Source: Henckelia pumila (lineage: Eukaryota > Streptophyta > Magnoliopsida > Lamiales > Gesneriaceae). From it: 64,000 bases of DNA. The notes below the pieces were generated by a model. It did not search any database. It saw only the letters and a list, made by a program, of their open reading frames with translations, and was not told the origin of the DNA. This document shows positions 33,491 to 47,090 of this stretch, in pieces. The translations under genes and the position numbers were made by a program. Each line of letters opens with the position of its first letter. The first letter of the stretch is position 1. The stretch covers positions 140,508,062-140,572,061 of the forward strand of contig NC_133123.1 of the NCBI RefSeq assembly GCF_033568475.1. The letters run 5' to 3'.

Positions 33491-35689
33491 AATAAATTTA
33501 CTAATAAAGAAAAAAATTGGAAAAAACGGTGTAAGTTTCTGTTACAAAAATTCATTGAAGAGTTGCATTGGAATTTCCTTTGATTTCATGCATAAATTCT
33601 TCAATTTTTTTTTTAAAGATCGATATTTCACCGTGGGCTGGACTTCGGAATGCGAAATTCTTGGCCCAGGCCCCAAATAGTTACCATTCAAGGTTCGATT
33701 ATTATTAATACATTAAAAAGGAACACAGATGCACCAAAAGCATGAAGGGGAAAAAAAACACCGTAAATATCCATTATGTAGTTCAATGACAACTAGTACT
33801 GTTTTTATTTATCGTTTTCGAATTTATTGGATTATGGAGAAACTCTTAAAAATATAATTTATATTTTCACTTGGTTTGATACGCAGATAAGATGATAAAA
33901 AAATGGATATGTAATACGAGTGATATTAAACAAAATATATATTAGACAAAAGTAATTTATGAAGTTTAATTAATTATATATTATTTGATGCATATGATGA
34001 ATATGAATTATGCCACAAATCATCATTAAGAATGGATTGAAAATTTAAAAATCAAATCTATAATCACAAATTATAAATCAATACAAGCAGACGCTCACTC
34101 TCCGGGGCAAAATTTTGTAGAACTTTCTTATTTTAGTGCATAAGTCGTAACACAACTTGAGCTATATGGAATCTGTTTAGATAATTAAAAAAAAAGAATT
34201 TGATTTATATTACGTGGATTTGTGTAAATTCACGTCATATTGCATCTCAGGTAAATTGTTAATTTCAAGCATGTCTACGCAAAGATGATTGAAAAAAAAA
34301 AAAGAAAAAAGAGAGAACATAATAACCTTCCACCAACCGATTTAGCATGCGAGTCTCGATCGGACGTTGAAAGTTAGTTGGCGTACGAGGAATTATTTTT
34401 TTGACCACTTTGGAAGATTGAATATTTTACACATGCACCGCTTTTTCCATGGTTGGGAGTTCGAGTTCGTGAATTAGATAACTAATGATTAGGAGTTCGA
34501 TTCTTTTTATTAATATTTTTTCGAACGAATATGTCACATAGAGCTTGTTTTATTATCCGTGCAGTTTATCTAACTAGCCTGGTCTACAATTATTGCATTA
34601 ATCCGAAGATTTACCCAATACGTTATGAATAATAGCGATTACGGATTTTGCATCATAAAAAGAAATTTGAAAACATAATACATGAAAATTATCACCATTT
34701 AAAGGTAGAAATTTTTTTTTTCTCTTAAAATATATCAAGAATCCAAATTCTAGTGGAGTTTTATTTATTTATTTATTGCAATACCGGGCTGCCTAGTATA
34801 AGTCTATTCTCATTATTGATTTTATATATGCACAATGCACTTAATTGCTTGAGAGTTAGGACGGATTAACTCGATTTATATATTACATAAAAAAAATTAA
34901 TATTTTAGTATAAAATATAACGTTGACGTCCAAGTAATTAATGAGAGACGCTGTTATGTACGTTAAAAAAAGGTCCAGCCTCATATTGTTAAACTCCTGA
35001 ATGGTTATGCCAAAAAAAGATTAATAGTAATGCACACTACTCTCGTATTATACATACAATTTACCCTTTATATATGTGTGTGTTTGTAAAGTCGATCGTT
35101 TTATTTTTTATTTTTTGTTATAATATTTTGAGTTAAATCAATTAATATATTATAAATGATATATTCGAGCCACCTAAGGTGCTAATCGAACTCAATTAAA
35201 TTAAGCTCCAATAAATTAATTAATATATTATAAATGATTGAGTATTTATATTAAAAATACATAACTTTTTTTGCTGGTGATTTTGTTATAAGATTGCTTG
35301 ATCAAAATAGCTATGATAACTTTTCGAATAGGGATTCTTTTTGTTATTTTAGTATGTAATTATTTTGTACGTGGGCTATCATTAGATATAAATATAGAAT
35401 AATTATTGTACAGTAATCAGGGGAGGCTTATGTGAAAAAAATACCTTTAGTTTTTTAAATATTGTACACATAAATTATTATTATTAGAAATAATAAAATA
35501 TCATTTCTACGGTTAACCAACAATCCAAGTTTAAAAAGTGAAAAGTGATTTTTTTTTTTTTTTTTTTATTGTAATTCATCTTTATGGCTCTTTGATTGTA
35601 CTCCAACCAAGTAATCACCAATTAATCGAATAACAAATCGATATTTAAACAATAATTTAATTACTTATATTAAAAGAGATATATCGTAT
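33491..35689. other. AT-rich spacer
   Basis: No gene seen. GGTTGGGAGTTCGAGTTCG and GGAGTTCGATTC near 34450-34500 resemble tRNA box B but are not part of a foldable tRNA; a degraded SINE is possible. Confidence 0.45.
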
Positions 35690-35699
35690 TTTATCTAAT

Positions 35700-35854
35700 G
35701 AGTTCTTTTATTGTGCCCAACTCTATATACCCAACTCCATGCCCACCATGTACAATATGTGATAAGTCAACTCATCAATTGTGTTGGTCAACTCACATAT
35801 TGTACATGGTGGGCATGGAGTTGGGCATATGAGTTGGGCACCATAAAAGAACTC
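35700..35854. mobile_element. MULE-type fold-back MITE, copy 2, with 10-bp target duplication
   Basis: 155 bp with ends GAGTTCTTTTATTGTGCCC and GGGCACCATAAAAGAACTC. The interior is an almost complete hairpin (CCACCATGTACAATATGTGA against TCACATATTGTACATGGTGG). The perfect flanking duplication TTTATCTAAT (35690-35699 and 35855-35864) has the length made by Mutator-like transposases. Same family as 28058-28201. Confidence 0.88.
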
Positions 35855-36418
35855 TTTATCTAATATAGTTATTATTAATTATTTTCAGAAAGTTTCAACT
35901 CGTCAAAAGATATATATTGTAAGTTCACTAGTAGAAAATATGAAATATACTTTGCCAGTTTTTACTTCGGCAATTAATATTGCCGAAGTAATATATATCT
36001 ATTTACTTTGAAAATAAAATTAATGAAGTAAAATTTATATTAGACTTCGTCAAATAAAAAACCCGGGCTTCACTTAAAATTTTAAGTTACATTTTACTTC
36101 GAATTATGTATTTGATGAAGTAAAAAAAACCAAATTAAATTTAAAATAGATAATCGGTAAAGTCATAGGTAGAATCGGTTCTTTTTTCCTCTGTTTATGT
36201 CGCCAAACCCATTCTCTTCTTCTCTCCCTTTAGGGTTCCTCTCTCGATCTCCATTCTCGATCTCCAATTTGAGGCCAGATCCCATCGGTCCAGCGCAACT
36301 TCGGAGAGGTCTACTGTGTTAGAAAAAGGTTTATGGTCCTCTTGAAAAGGATTGTATTGGTTTTTGTTGGAAATCTGTGGAGTATACCTCAGCATCGATT
36401 TCCAGATTTTGAAACAAA

Positions 36419-37037
36419 ATGGTATTGAAGACACCGGTTATGGATACTGTCACGTCGCTGCAATTTCTCATACCACGGGAACAAGATGGGGGCACGGGGT
36501 CAGGCAGCAGAAATAAACCTCTTTTAAAAATGGGTACACCTACTGGTGGTATTTCGAAGGATCAGTTTCAGATTGCTGAAGTCTTTTTGGTTTTTGGTTC
36601 ACTGCTGCATTTATTTTGTTTGTTAACAATGAATTTCGCAGGGGCAGTCTAAAGGAAGCCTCAGTGCTGGTACAAGATATAGTGAATCTGAAGTTGATAC
36701 AATGTCCCAAAGGTTCAAGTTTGAAGAATTGCCAGAAACATGGTATACTTTGTTTTTTGAGAAATATAAAGCAAGCAAATCATATAGATTACTGTTAGGG
36801 GATAGAGAATCAGATAAGCGAACACCTGAACAGATGGCCACGTATCTTAGAGTACTAGAGAATCACAAAAGGAGGAGAACAGTTTTTAATGATGCGCCGA
36901 GTTTGCGATCAAACATGGTTGCAGTTGACAGTAACACAGCTGATGAAACAGTCTTTTTCCCTGAAACCATGTTTACTTTGAATTGTGTCCCTGATAGTGC
37001 AGTTCTGCAAAGAAGTGCACTGGATAACTATCAGAAA
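36419..37037 (+). pseudogene. Captured gene fragments: unidentified gene joined to a REVEILLE/LHY-like exon
   Basis: An exon at 36642-37037, after a TTTCGCAG acceptor, is open in phase 0. Its first two-thirds (FEELPETWYTLFFEKYK, GDRESDKRTPEQMATYLRVL, ENHKRRR) reads like a conserved cellular protein that I cannot name. From the ATG at 36915 (MVAVDSNTADETV) the sequence looks like the N terminus of a MYB-related REVEILLE protein. It ends at a phase-0 donor (AAA/GTATAA) that matches the MYB exon at 47091. A weaker open stretch at 36419-36579 (MVLKTPVMDTVTSL) and a 5'UTR-like CT-rich leader lie before it. Likely a chimaeric transcript unit built by the transposon. Confidence 0.55.
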
Positions 37038-37147
37038 GTATAATGGGGAAGAGTTTTCTCCCTAGGTATATATCATAACAATTTTGGTGCTAATATCCAA
37101 CTTATCTTGCATTTTGACAGCTTATTTTGTTTTTGTCGTGATGTTCA

Positions 37148-40145
37148 TGAAACATCTACTACTAATAATAAATGCGGAATTTTTTTTTTATACTAATTAA
37201 AATATATGTACACAAATGCCCATACATATATACACAAAATAATTAGATTTAAAAATAAATAACTTAAATAAAAATGCAACCTTTAAAAAATTAAAAGTCT
37301 GAGTCATGCATTAAATAAAAATGTTGTCCTAAACAATTAAATAAAATTTTGCATGCACTGAAAATATTTAAATAAAAATAAGTACTAGTACCAACCACTG
37401 AAAACGAATAAAAGAACAACATGTTTAATATTTCATAAAAACTTAATCATAAAGACTCAGACGACGGCCCCGGGGGATCACTGCATGTCCGCTCATAGGT
37501 CCTCGCCTCCGGTGGGTACTACGTCCTCTACGTACTCACCTGCACCATACCAGTGTAGTGAGCCTATAGGCCCAACATGCTAACATAACAAGGGTTTAAA
37601 ATAATTTAAATCACTTTAATACTAATACATAACATATACATGAATGCGCATGCTTAAAATATCATGAACATAACATAACTTAAATTAAACTTGAATATCA
37701 TAATAATACATAAACATTGTTGAGCAAAGTATTTTCTAACATCGCATGGTTGTATCCATAGTGTAACCTTAAATCATACATTAAATACTGAACAGCGTGG
37801 AAACCAATGTACGTGGCGGTGACGAATCACCTCTTAAATTGGCAGTAAACTGCCCTTCAATAGTTCACATATGGGGACGAATCCCCCTTAAATTGTCACA
37901 CTACTTCAACTTCCAACATAAAATATTTTCTTTTGCTCAACCTTAAACATTTAATCATGCATAAAAAATTATTTCATGAATGCATGTACTTAAATAAAAT
38001 GTGTGTCCTTCATATATATTTACTTTAATTTCATACTATCATATAAATATAAAAATAACTTCCATGCATAAAAATAATTAAATATATATTCAGGACACAT
38101 GCAATTTTTTATGGGTTGTACTGAACTGCTGGCCCTAAACTCTCAAGTTCATTTACTTAAATCTGGCCCATTAACACTGAGACTGGCCCATTAACATACT
38201 TAAGCCCAACATTACATTTCTAAGCCCAATTAATTAATTAAAGCCCATTAGCACATACTTGGCCCAATAACAACTTAATCTGGCCCAATGAGCCTAAAAG
38301 CCCAAAGACTGGCCCAATAATTTCCGTGAGCTCCAAAGCCCATAAAAATTATTGAACTAACTTAAAATAATTATTCAAGCCCATTAAAAAACTTAAATGT
38401 AGCCCATTAAAATATTCCTGGCCCAATAACAACCTATTCTGGCCCAATGAGCCCAAAAGTCCAAAGACTAGCCCAATAACTTCCATGGGCCCCAAGGCCC
38501 ATAAAAATTTAGTGGACTCACTTAATTAATTTAATTAAGTCCAAAAATATTTAAACTCAACCCAAAATAATTAATTGAGCCCAAATAAATTTTGAGATTT
38601 AATTAGGCCCATTAAACACTTAATTAAACTTAAAACCTAAAAATAAAAATACCCGAGCCCGACTAACTTAACCCAGACCCGGACCAACCCGACTTGACCC
38701 ACTACCATCCAGACCCGACCCAGGCCCTTGACCCGACCCGGAACCAGCCCTAACACTTAACCCGATCACCCCCCTTCCCTGCAGCTCTCGGCCGCGAGCA
38801 GCAGGTTTTGTGGCCTGTTTCCGGCCAGCTCTGGCCATCTACCGGCCGGAGATCCATCATCTACACCTAGAGGACTTCAAGAAGTTTCCAGAAAGCCAAA
38901 AACCAGCCAAAACGGAGTCCTAACGAAGGAGAACGAAGCCCTGCAAGTCGGCCCATCCTCAGCTCGCGCGCAGACGCGAGCAGTCCCAGAGTTTGGTTTC
39001 GTGCCGACGACGCAAACCATCAAAGTCCACGAAACCAATTCTCAATCTTAGCCAACATCTAAAGCTTTCAAACCTAACAAACCTGACCCAAAATGGTGGC
39101 CTGAGGAAGGAGAACGAACCTCTTTTCCACAGAAACCTAAACCTGCGCGAACCATGCACCAGAAGTGATTGCTTCGACTTTGACCCATCCAGCCCCTTTC
39201 CAACCACATCACTCAACCATGAGGACCCTAAGAACCCCATCTGAACCATGGACCAGCAGCCATGCTCGCCCATAACCATAAAAACGTGAGTATGTTAATG
39301 AAATCAAAGAACCATGTGCATACCTCCAGAAATCCGATTTGTTTTACTAAAAATTTCAATGAAAAGTTTGATGCCTACATACACACACACACATAATAAC
39401 TGATATGGCACGAAAAATAGAGAAAAAATCATGCCTTGATAATTAAATCGACGAAGATAGATGCGTTTACGGGCTCCGGGACGACGAACGGACCAAAAAC
39501 CTTCAAATATAGAGCTTGATCGGCTAAGGGCTTGTGGTTTTCTGTCAAAGCGTGAGGGAGGCTGATGAAGAAGGTTGGAGGCGGCTAAGGGAGAGGGAGA
39601 CGCGAGTTTAGGGTAGATAGGATAGATTTTTGGTTAATTAGAAATTAATTAGGATAATAACTTATTTAGGAAGATAATATACCATAAAACAAATGTTTAA
39701 AAAACCCTAATAATAATAATAATCTGATGGGAATAGCTAAATCCCGAAATATTAAAATAGGGAATTTTTAAAATTTAATAAAAGTCATTAAAATGACTTA
39801 TTTTGGCTAAAAATAAACCCTTAAATAAATATATAACTAAGTACTAAATTTTTCTTGACAAAATATCTTAAAATATTATTTTAAGGCTCGTAAACCTCAT
39901 AAAATATTTTTGGCTAAATATTTTGGTATCTCGTCCGTCCACGGTCCCGTTTACGCGATCAAAACAATTAATTTCCATAAATCATGAAAATCAATAATTA
40001 TGGGTTAAATGCTTAAAAAAAAAAAAAACTTAAAACATGCATAAATAATTTCACATAATTATTTAACCCATAATCTAAAATTCTAAATAAATAAAATTCC
40101 TAATTATGCATGCGAATTTACGTATTAAAAATACCGGGTGTTACA
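37148..40145 (-). repeat. 3' LTR of the nested gypsy element
   Basis: In element orientation it begins TGTAACACCCGGTATTTTTA. It contains a dense block of GGCCCA/GCCCAATAA motifs at about 38160-38600 and a GC-richer section at 38640-39280. A 106-codon frame at 38959-39279 is shared with the other LTR but has no recognised function. Confidence 0.93.
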
Positions 40146-40147
40146 AT

Positions 40148-40159
40148 TCTCCCCCCTTA
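40148..40159 (-). other. Polypurine tract
   Basis: On the minus strand AAGGGGGGAGAA directly precedes the 3' LTR start TGTAACACCC. This is the plus-strand primer of the retroelement. Confidence 0.75.
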
Positions 40160-40189
40160 AATTGGATTTCGTCCTCGAAATTAAAGTAC

Positions 40190-43100
40190 TTACCCGAACA
40201 ACTCCGGGTAGCGAGTCCTCATGTCTGCCTCGGTCTCCCAAGTAGCTTTCTCCTCTGAGTGATTCAGCCACTGGACTCTGACCATCGGTATGACTCGCGT
40301 CCTCAAACTGCGCTCCTCTCTAGCCAAGACCCGTATAGGCCTCTCCTCAAATGCTAACTCCGGTGTCAACTGAAGAGGCTCAAAATCCAACAGATGCGAT
40401 GGGTTAGAGACATATCTCCGAAGCATGGATACATGGAAAACGTTGTGCACTGCTGCAAGCCCTGGCGGTAGAGCTAAACGGTAGGCCAACGTGCCAACTC
40501 TCTCCAAGATCTCGAATGGCCCTATATACCTGGGATTAAGCTTCCCTCTCCGGCCAAATCGTACCAATCCCTTCATAGGTGACACTCTTAGAAACACGTG
40601 ATCACCTACTGCGAACTCCAAATCTCGTCGTCGAGTATCTGCATAACTCTTCTGACGACTCTGAGCAGTCCTCATGCGATCCCGAATCTGAGTCACAATG
40701 TCAGCTGTCTGCTGCACAATCTCAGGACCCAGTAAAATCCTCTCACCAACCTCATCCCAATGCACAGGAGATCTGCATCTCCTCCCATACAACGCTGCAT
40801 AAGGAGCCATACCTATAGACGACTGAAAACTGTTGTTATAGGTAAACTCCACTAATGGCAGTCTAGTCTCCCACGAGCCCTGAAAATCGATGACACAGGC
40901 TCTCAGCAAGTCCTCAAGAATCTGTATCACCCTCTCTGACTGACCATCTGTCTGGGGATGAAAAGATGTGCTGAACAGAAGTCTAGTCCCCAATGCTGTG
41001 TGCAAACTCTTCCAAAACGCGGATGTGAATCTCGGATCTCTATCGGATACAATGGACACAGGTATGCCATGCAATCTAAAAATCTCCTTGATGTAAAGCT
41101 CTGCATACTGTGGCAAGGAGTAGATAGTCCTCACCGGCAAGAAATGAGCTGACTTGGTGAGTCTATCCACAATCACCCAAATAGCTGTGCAACCTCTGTT
41201 ACTCCTCGGAAGGCCAACTACAAAATCCATCGTAATGTTCTCCCATTTCCATTCCGAAATAGGAAGAGGTCTAAGAAGTCCTGCTGGACGCTGATGCTCT
41301 GCCTTGACTCGCTGACAAGTCAAACACTCTGACACCACTCTCCCGATGTCTCTCTTCATCCCGGGCCACCAATACAATAGCTGTAAATCTCTTTACATCT
41401 TCGTACTTCCGGGGTGAATGGAGTACGGAGATGTGCGAGCCTCTGCTAGAATCTCAGCTCTCAACTGATCGACGTTCGGTACCCACATCCTACCACGGTA
41501 CTGAACAATACCATCTACAACTGTATAAATACGGCCACCCTTGGCCTCATCTCTTTGCCTCCAACGCCGTAACTCCTCATCAGTAGTCTGTCCAATTCTG
41601 ATCCGATCTCGCAGAATCGGCTGCACCATCAACACTGACAAGCTCGGTGCATGACCACTCGAGTACAACTCCAAATCAAACCTCTGAATCTCGCTCTGCA
41701 GTGGTAACTGAACTGTCAAACCCGATACCACTGACGACTTCCGACTCAAAGCATCGGCCACTACATTAGCTTAACCTGGATGGTAGCTAATGTCACAGTC
41801 ATAGTCCTTCACCAACTCCAACCATCGGCGCTGTCTCATGTTCAATTCCTTCTGAGTGAAGAAGTACTTGAGACTCTTGTGGTCTGTGAAAATCTTGCAC
41901 TTCTCACCATACAGATAGTGCCTCCAGATTTTCAAAGCGAAGACCACTGCTGCTAACTCCAAATCATGTGTCGGGTAGTTCTGCTCGTGAATCTTCAACT
42001 GCCTCGACGCATAAGCAATAACTTTACCACACTGCATAAGTACTGCACCTAAACCTAGCTTAGACGCGTCAGTGTACACCACTAACTCCTCGTGTGGTAC
42101 TATCATTTCCAAAACCGGTGCGGTAGTGAGTGCTTCCTTCAGCTGATTGAAGCTCCTCTGACAGTCTGGACTCCAAATAAACTTCGCATTCTTCTTGGTT
42201 AAGGAAGTCAAGAGTACTGCAATAGAAGAAAAACCCTTGATGAACTTCCTATAGTATCCTGCCAAACCCAAGAAACTGCGAATCTCCGAAGCATTCTTTG
42301 GAATCCCCCAATTTTGAACCGCCTCAACCTTCGACTGATCCACTGCAATCCCATTTCTCGAAATAATGTGGCCAAGAAATGCCACCTGCTCAAGCCAAAA
42401 CTCGCACTTGCTGAACTTGGCATACAAACGATGCTCCCTCAAAGTCCGCAAGGCTGTCTGTAGATGCTGCCTATGCTCCTCAATGCTCCTAGAGTAGATC
42501 AAGATATCATCAATGAAGACTATGATGAACTGATCAAGATACGGCTGAAATACCCGGTTCATGAGATCCATGAAAACCGCTGGAGCATTGGTCATCCCAA
42601 ATGGCATCACTAAGAACTCGTAATGCCCATAACGTGTCCGAAAAGCAGTCTTGGACACATCTGCATCTCTAACTCGTAACTGATGATAACCAGATCGCAG
42701 GTCGATCTTAGAGAACACCGAAGCTCCTTGTAACTGATCAAACAAATCTTCAATCCTCGGCAGTGGATATTTGTTCTTCACAGTGACCCTGTTGAGCTCT
42801 CGGTAATCGATCCAAAGTCTTATGCTACCATCCTTTTTCTTAACAAATAACACTGGAGCTCCCCATGGAGAAAAGCTAGGACAAACAAAGCCTTTCTCTA
42901 ATAACTCCTGAATCTGCTCCTTCAACTCTTTCATCTCGGTAGGAGCAAGTCGGTACGGTGCCTTAGAGATACGCACGGTGTCTGGCACTAAGTCGATACT
43001 TAACTCCACATCTCTCACTGGTGGAATTCCTGCAACATCCTCCGGAAAGACGTCCGGAAAATCACGAACCACTTCTATCTCTGATAGTGATTTGCTAGAT

Positions 43101-43927
43101 GGTTCTGAGGCCGTGACAATACTTGCTAGAAAACCTTGACAACCCCATTTCAACAGCTTTCTCGCCTGAATAAGAGATATCACCTGAGGAGTACTACTAC
43201 TCTGAGATGCATAGAAAGTAAACGGGTCACCTTCTGATGGTTTCACTGACACTGTCCTTCGATGAAAATCAATCGAAGCTCCATTGACTGTCAACCAGTC
43301 CATACCCAATATCAAATCAAACCCGCTCAACGGCAAAACTACTACATCTGCGCGAATGGAGTGCCCCTGTAGCTCTAACTCCAGCTCTCGGATGACACTG
43401 GTGGTAGTAATAATCTGTTCTGAAGGCATAGTGACATCATAACCACTATCAGCAATCTCAGGTGTGATGTCTATCCGTCTGATAAACTCTAGGGAGATAA
43501 ACGAATGCGTAGCCCCTGAATCTAGCAAAGCAAACGTGAAGTTGCCTCCAACTAGAATTCTCCCGGTGATCAAGGAGGTATCTGGGTCTGCCTCCTCAAC
43601 CTGCATGACAAACACCCGCCCAGTGGTGTTTTTCTTCCTTGGGCAGTTGTATGCCCCATTCCCTAGCTCCTTGCTGGAACTGCTTCTTGCCTTGCTGTTA
43701 CCTCTGCATCTCTCGTCTCCCTTCCTCAGAACGCAATGCTCTGATAACTGCCGCCTCGTAAGTAGTGACCTCCAACATGCGAACGTCATGCTTGATGTCA
43801 GCCCGCAATCCATCCACAACTGTCTCAACTTGTCTGGTACACTCAGCAATAAGAGGCACGAAGCGACCCTCTCTCGAACTGGGTAATGTAATCCACCACA
43901 TGTTTCTTTACGTAAATCGACATGCAT
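40190..43927 (-). pseudogene. gypsy pol polyprotein (protease-RT-RNase H-integrase-chromodomain), two stops
   Basis: One frame runs 43927 to 40190 with only two in-frame stops: TAA at 41771-41773 after the RNase H region (SYHPG) and TAA at 41393-41395 in the integrase zinc-binding segment. Domains in order are protease ([10 protein letters not shown]), RT with [10 protein letters not shown], RNase H ([25 protein letters not shown]), integrase (LTCQRVKAEHQRPAG, SIVSDRDPRFTS, HPQTDGQSERVIQ) and a C-terminal chromodomain segment (VQWLNHSEEKATWE). The LPPGLAAVHNVFHVSML segment is typical of plant chromoviruses. The first 120 codons are out-of-place gag-derived sequence rather than true protein. 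Confidence 0.92.
43698..43901 (-). pseudogene. gag remnant
   Basis: A short frame different from that of pol carries [20 protein letters not shown] and [15 protein letters not shown], characteristic of gypsy gag. Only about 65 codons remain of an expected 350-450, and the zinc knuckle is mostly lost, so gag was removed by an internal deletion. Confidence 0.75.
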
Positions 43928-44075
43928 AACTAAGTACTTAAAAATTTTCTGCTAACATAAATGCTTAAGTCTTAAACATGATACTACTAGATCATACTAA
44001 AAGCAATTAAAACTTACAGACCGGTAGCGTGGATTTCTGAGCTCGCATAGCAGTGATGACCCCACCAAAAACGCG

Positions 44076-44087
44076 TCTCTGATACCA
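44076..44087 (-). other. Primer binding site of the gypsy element
   Basis: On the minus strand TGGTATCAGAGA lies two bases inside the 5' LTR, complementary to the initiator tRNA-Met 3' end. Confidence 0.8.
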
Positions 44088-44089
44088 AT

Positions 44090-47080
44090 TGAAACATCTA
44101 CTACTAATAATAAATGCGGAATTTTTTTTTTATACTAATTAAAATATATGTACACACATGCCCATACATATATGCACAGAATAATTAGATTTAAAAATAA
44201 ATAACTTAAATAAAAATGCAACCTTTAACAAATTAAAAGTCTGAGTCATGCATTAAATAAAAATGTTGTCCTAAACAATTAAATAAAATTTTGCATGCAC
44301 TGAAAATATTTAAATAAAAATAAGTACTAGTACCAACCACTGAAAACGAATAAAAGAACAACTTGTTTAATATTTCATAAAAACTTAATCATAAAGACTC
44401 AGACGACGGCCGCGGGGGATCACTGCATGTCCGCTCATAGGTCCTCGCCTCCGGTGGGTACTACGTCCTCTACGTACTCACCTGCACCATACCAGTGTAG
44501 TGAGCCTAGAGGCCCAACATGCTAACATAACAAGGGTTTAAAATAATTTAAATCACTTTAATACTAATACATAACATATACATGAATGAGCATGCTTAAA
44601 ATATCATGAACATAACATAACTTAAATTAAACTTGAATATCATAATAATACATAAACATTGTTGAGCAAAGTATTTTCTAACATCGCATGGTTGTATCCA
44701 TAGTGTAAACTTAAATCATACATTAAATACTGATCAGCGTGGAAACCAACGTACGTGGCGGTGACGAATCACCTCTTAAATTGGTAGTAAACTGCCCTTC
44801 AATAGTTCACATATGGGGACGAATCCCCCTTAAATTGTCACACTACTTCAACTTCCAACATAAAATATTTTCTTTTGCTCAACCTTAAACATTAAATCAT
44901 GCATAAAAAATTATTTCATGAATGCATGTACTTAAATAAAATGTGTCCTTCATATATATTTACTTTAATTTCATACTATCATATAAATATAAAAATAACT
45001 TCCATGCATAAAAATAATTAAATATATATTCAGGACACATGCAATTTTTCATGGGTTGTACTGAACTGCTGGCCCTAAACTCTCAAGTTCATTTACTTAA
45101 ATCTGGCCCATTAACACTGAGACTGACCCATTAACATACTTAAGCCCAACATTACATTTCTAAGCCCAATTAATTAATTAAAGCCCATTAGCACATACTT
45201 GGCCCAATAACAACTTAATCTGGCCCAATGGGCCTAAAAGCCCAAAGACTGGCCCAATAATTTCCGTGGGCTCCAAAGCCCATAAAAATTATTGAACTAA
45301 CTTAAAATAATTATTCAAGCCCATTAAGAAACTTAAATGTAGCTCATTAAAACATTCATGGCCCAATAACAACCTATTCTGGCCCAATGGGCCCAAAAGT
45401 CCAAAGACTAGCCCAATAACTTCCATGGGCCCCAAAGCCCATAAAAATTTAGTGGACTCACTTAATTAATTTAATTAAGCCCAAAAATATTTAAACTCAA
45501 CCCAAAATAATTAATGGAGCCCAAATAAATTTTGAGATTTAATTAGGCCCATTAAACACTTAATTAAACTTAAAACCTAAAAATAAAAATACCCGAGCCC
45601 GACTAATTTAACCCGGACCCGGACCAACCCGACTTGACCCACTACCATCCAGACCCGACCCAGGCCCTTGACCCTACCCGGAACCAGCCCTAACACTTAA
45701 CCCGATCACCCCCCCTTCCCTGCAGCTCTCGGCCGCGAGCAGCAGGCTTTGTGGCCTGTTGCCAGCCAGCTCTGGCCATCTACCGGCCAGAGCTCCATCA
45801 TCTACACCTAGAGGACTTCAAGACGTTTCCAGAAAGCCAAAAACCAGCCAAAACGGAGTCCTAACAAAGTAGAACGAAGCCCTGCAAGTCGGCCCATCCT
45901 CAGCTCGCGCGCAGACGCGAGCAGTCCCAGAGTTTGGTTTCGTGCCGACGACTCAGACCATAAAAGTCCACGAAACCACTTCTCCATCTTAGCCAACTTC
46001 TAAAGCTTTCAAACCTAACAAACCTGACCCAAAATGGTGGCCTGGGGAAGGAGAATGAACCTCTTTTCCACAGAAACCTAAACCTGCGCGAAACATGCAC
46101 CAGAAGTGATTGCTTCGACTTTGACCCATCCAGCCCCTTTCCAACCACATCACTCGACCATGAGGACCCTAAGACCCCCCTCTGAACCATGGACCAGCAG
46201 CCATGCACGCCCATAACCATAAAAATGTGAGTATGTTAATGAAATCAAAGAACCATGTGCATACCTCCAGAAATCCGATTTGTTTTACTAAAAATTTCAA
46301 TGAAAAGTTTGATGCCTACACACACACGCATAATAACTGATATGGCACGAAAAATAGAGAAAGAATCATGCCTTGATAATTAAATCGACGAAGATAGATG
46401 CGTTTACGGGCTCCGGGACGACGAACGGACCAAAAACCTTCAAATCTAGAGCTTGATCGGCTAAGGGCTTGTGGTTTTCTGTCAAAGCGTGAGGGAGGCT
46501 GATGAAGAAGGTTGGAGGCGGCTAAGGGAGAGAGAGATGTGAGTTTAGGGTAGATAGGATAGATTTTTGGTTTAATTAGAAATTAATTAGGATAATAACT
46601 TATTTATGAAGATAATATACCATAAAACAAATGTTTAAAAACCCCTAATAATAATAATAATCTGATGGGAATAGCTAAATCACGAAATATTAAAATAGGA
46701 AATTTTTAAAATTTAATAAAAGTCATTAAAATGACTTATTTTGACTAAAAATAAACCCTTAAATAAATATATAACTAAGTACTAAATTTTTCTTGACAAA
46801 ATACCTTAAAATATTATTTTAAGGCTCGTAAACCTCATAAAATATTTTTGGCTAAGTATTTTGGTATCTCGTCCGTCCACGATCCCGTCTACGCGATCAA
46901 AACAATTAATTTCCATAAATCATGAAAATCAATAATTATGGGTTAAATGCTTTAAAAAAAAAACTTAAAACATGCATAAATAATTTCACATAATTATTTA
47001 ACCCATAATCTAAAATTCTAAATAAATAAAATTCCTAATTATGCATGCGAATTTACGTATTAAAAATACCGGGTGTTACA
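44090..47080 (-). repeat. 5' LTR of the nested gypsy element
   Basis: Near-identical copy of 37148-40145, with the same TG...CA ends and the same GCCCA-rich block (about 45105-45545). It lies upstream of the element's genes in minus orientation, so it holds the active promoter if any remains. Confidence 0.93.
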
Positions 47081-47090
47081 GTTCAAACAG

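Larger units (their letters stand above)
37148..47080 (-). mobile_element. Ty3/gypsy chromovirus LTR retrotransposon, nested in the CACTA element
   Basis: Two LTRs of about 3.0 kb (37148-40145 and 44090-47080), each TG...CA, flank a 3.9-kb interior read on the minus strand. The 5-bp target duplication is GTTCA (37143-37147 and 47081-47085). The domain order protease, RT, RNase H, integrase and a C-terminal chromodomain, together with very long LTRs, points to a Tekay/Del-like chromovirus. gag is almost wholly deleted, so the copy is non-autonomous. The LTRs differ only by scattered substitutions and small indels, so insertion was fairly recent relative to the host genes. It landed in the intron between the captured REVEILLE-like exon and its MYB exon. 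Confidence 0.95.

Noticed and set aside
38959-39279. A 106-codon frame in the 3' LTR, also present at 45900-46220 in the 5' LTR
   Set aside because: The LTRs are nearly identical by descent, so shared openness is not evidence of selection; the composition is low-complexity and no domain is visible.
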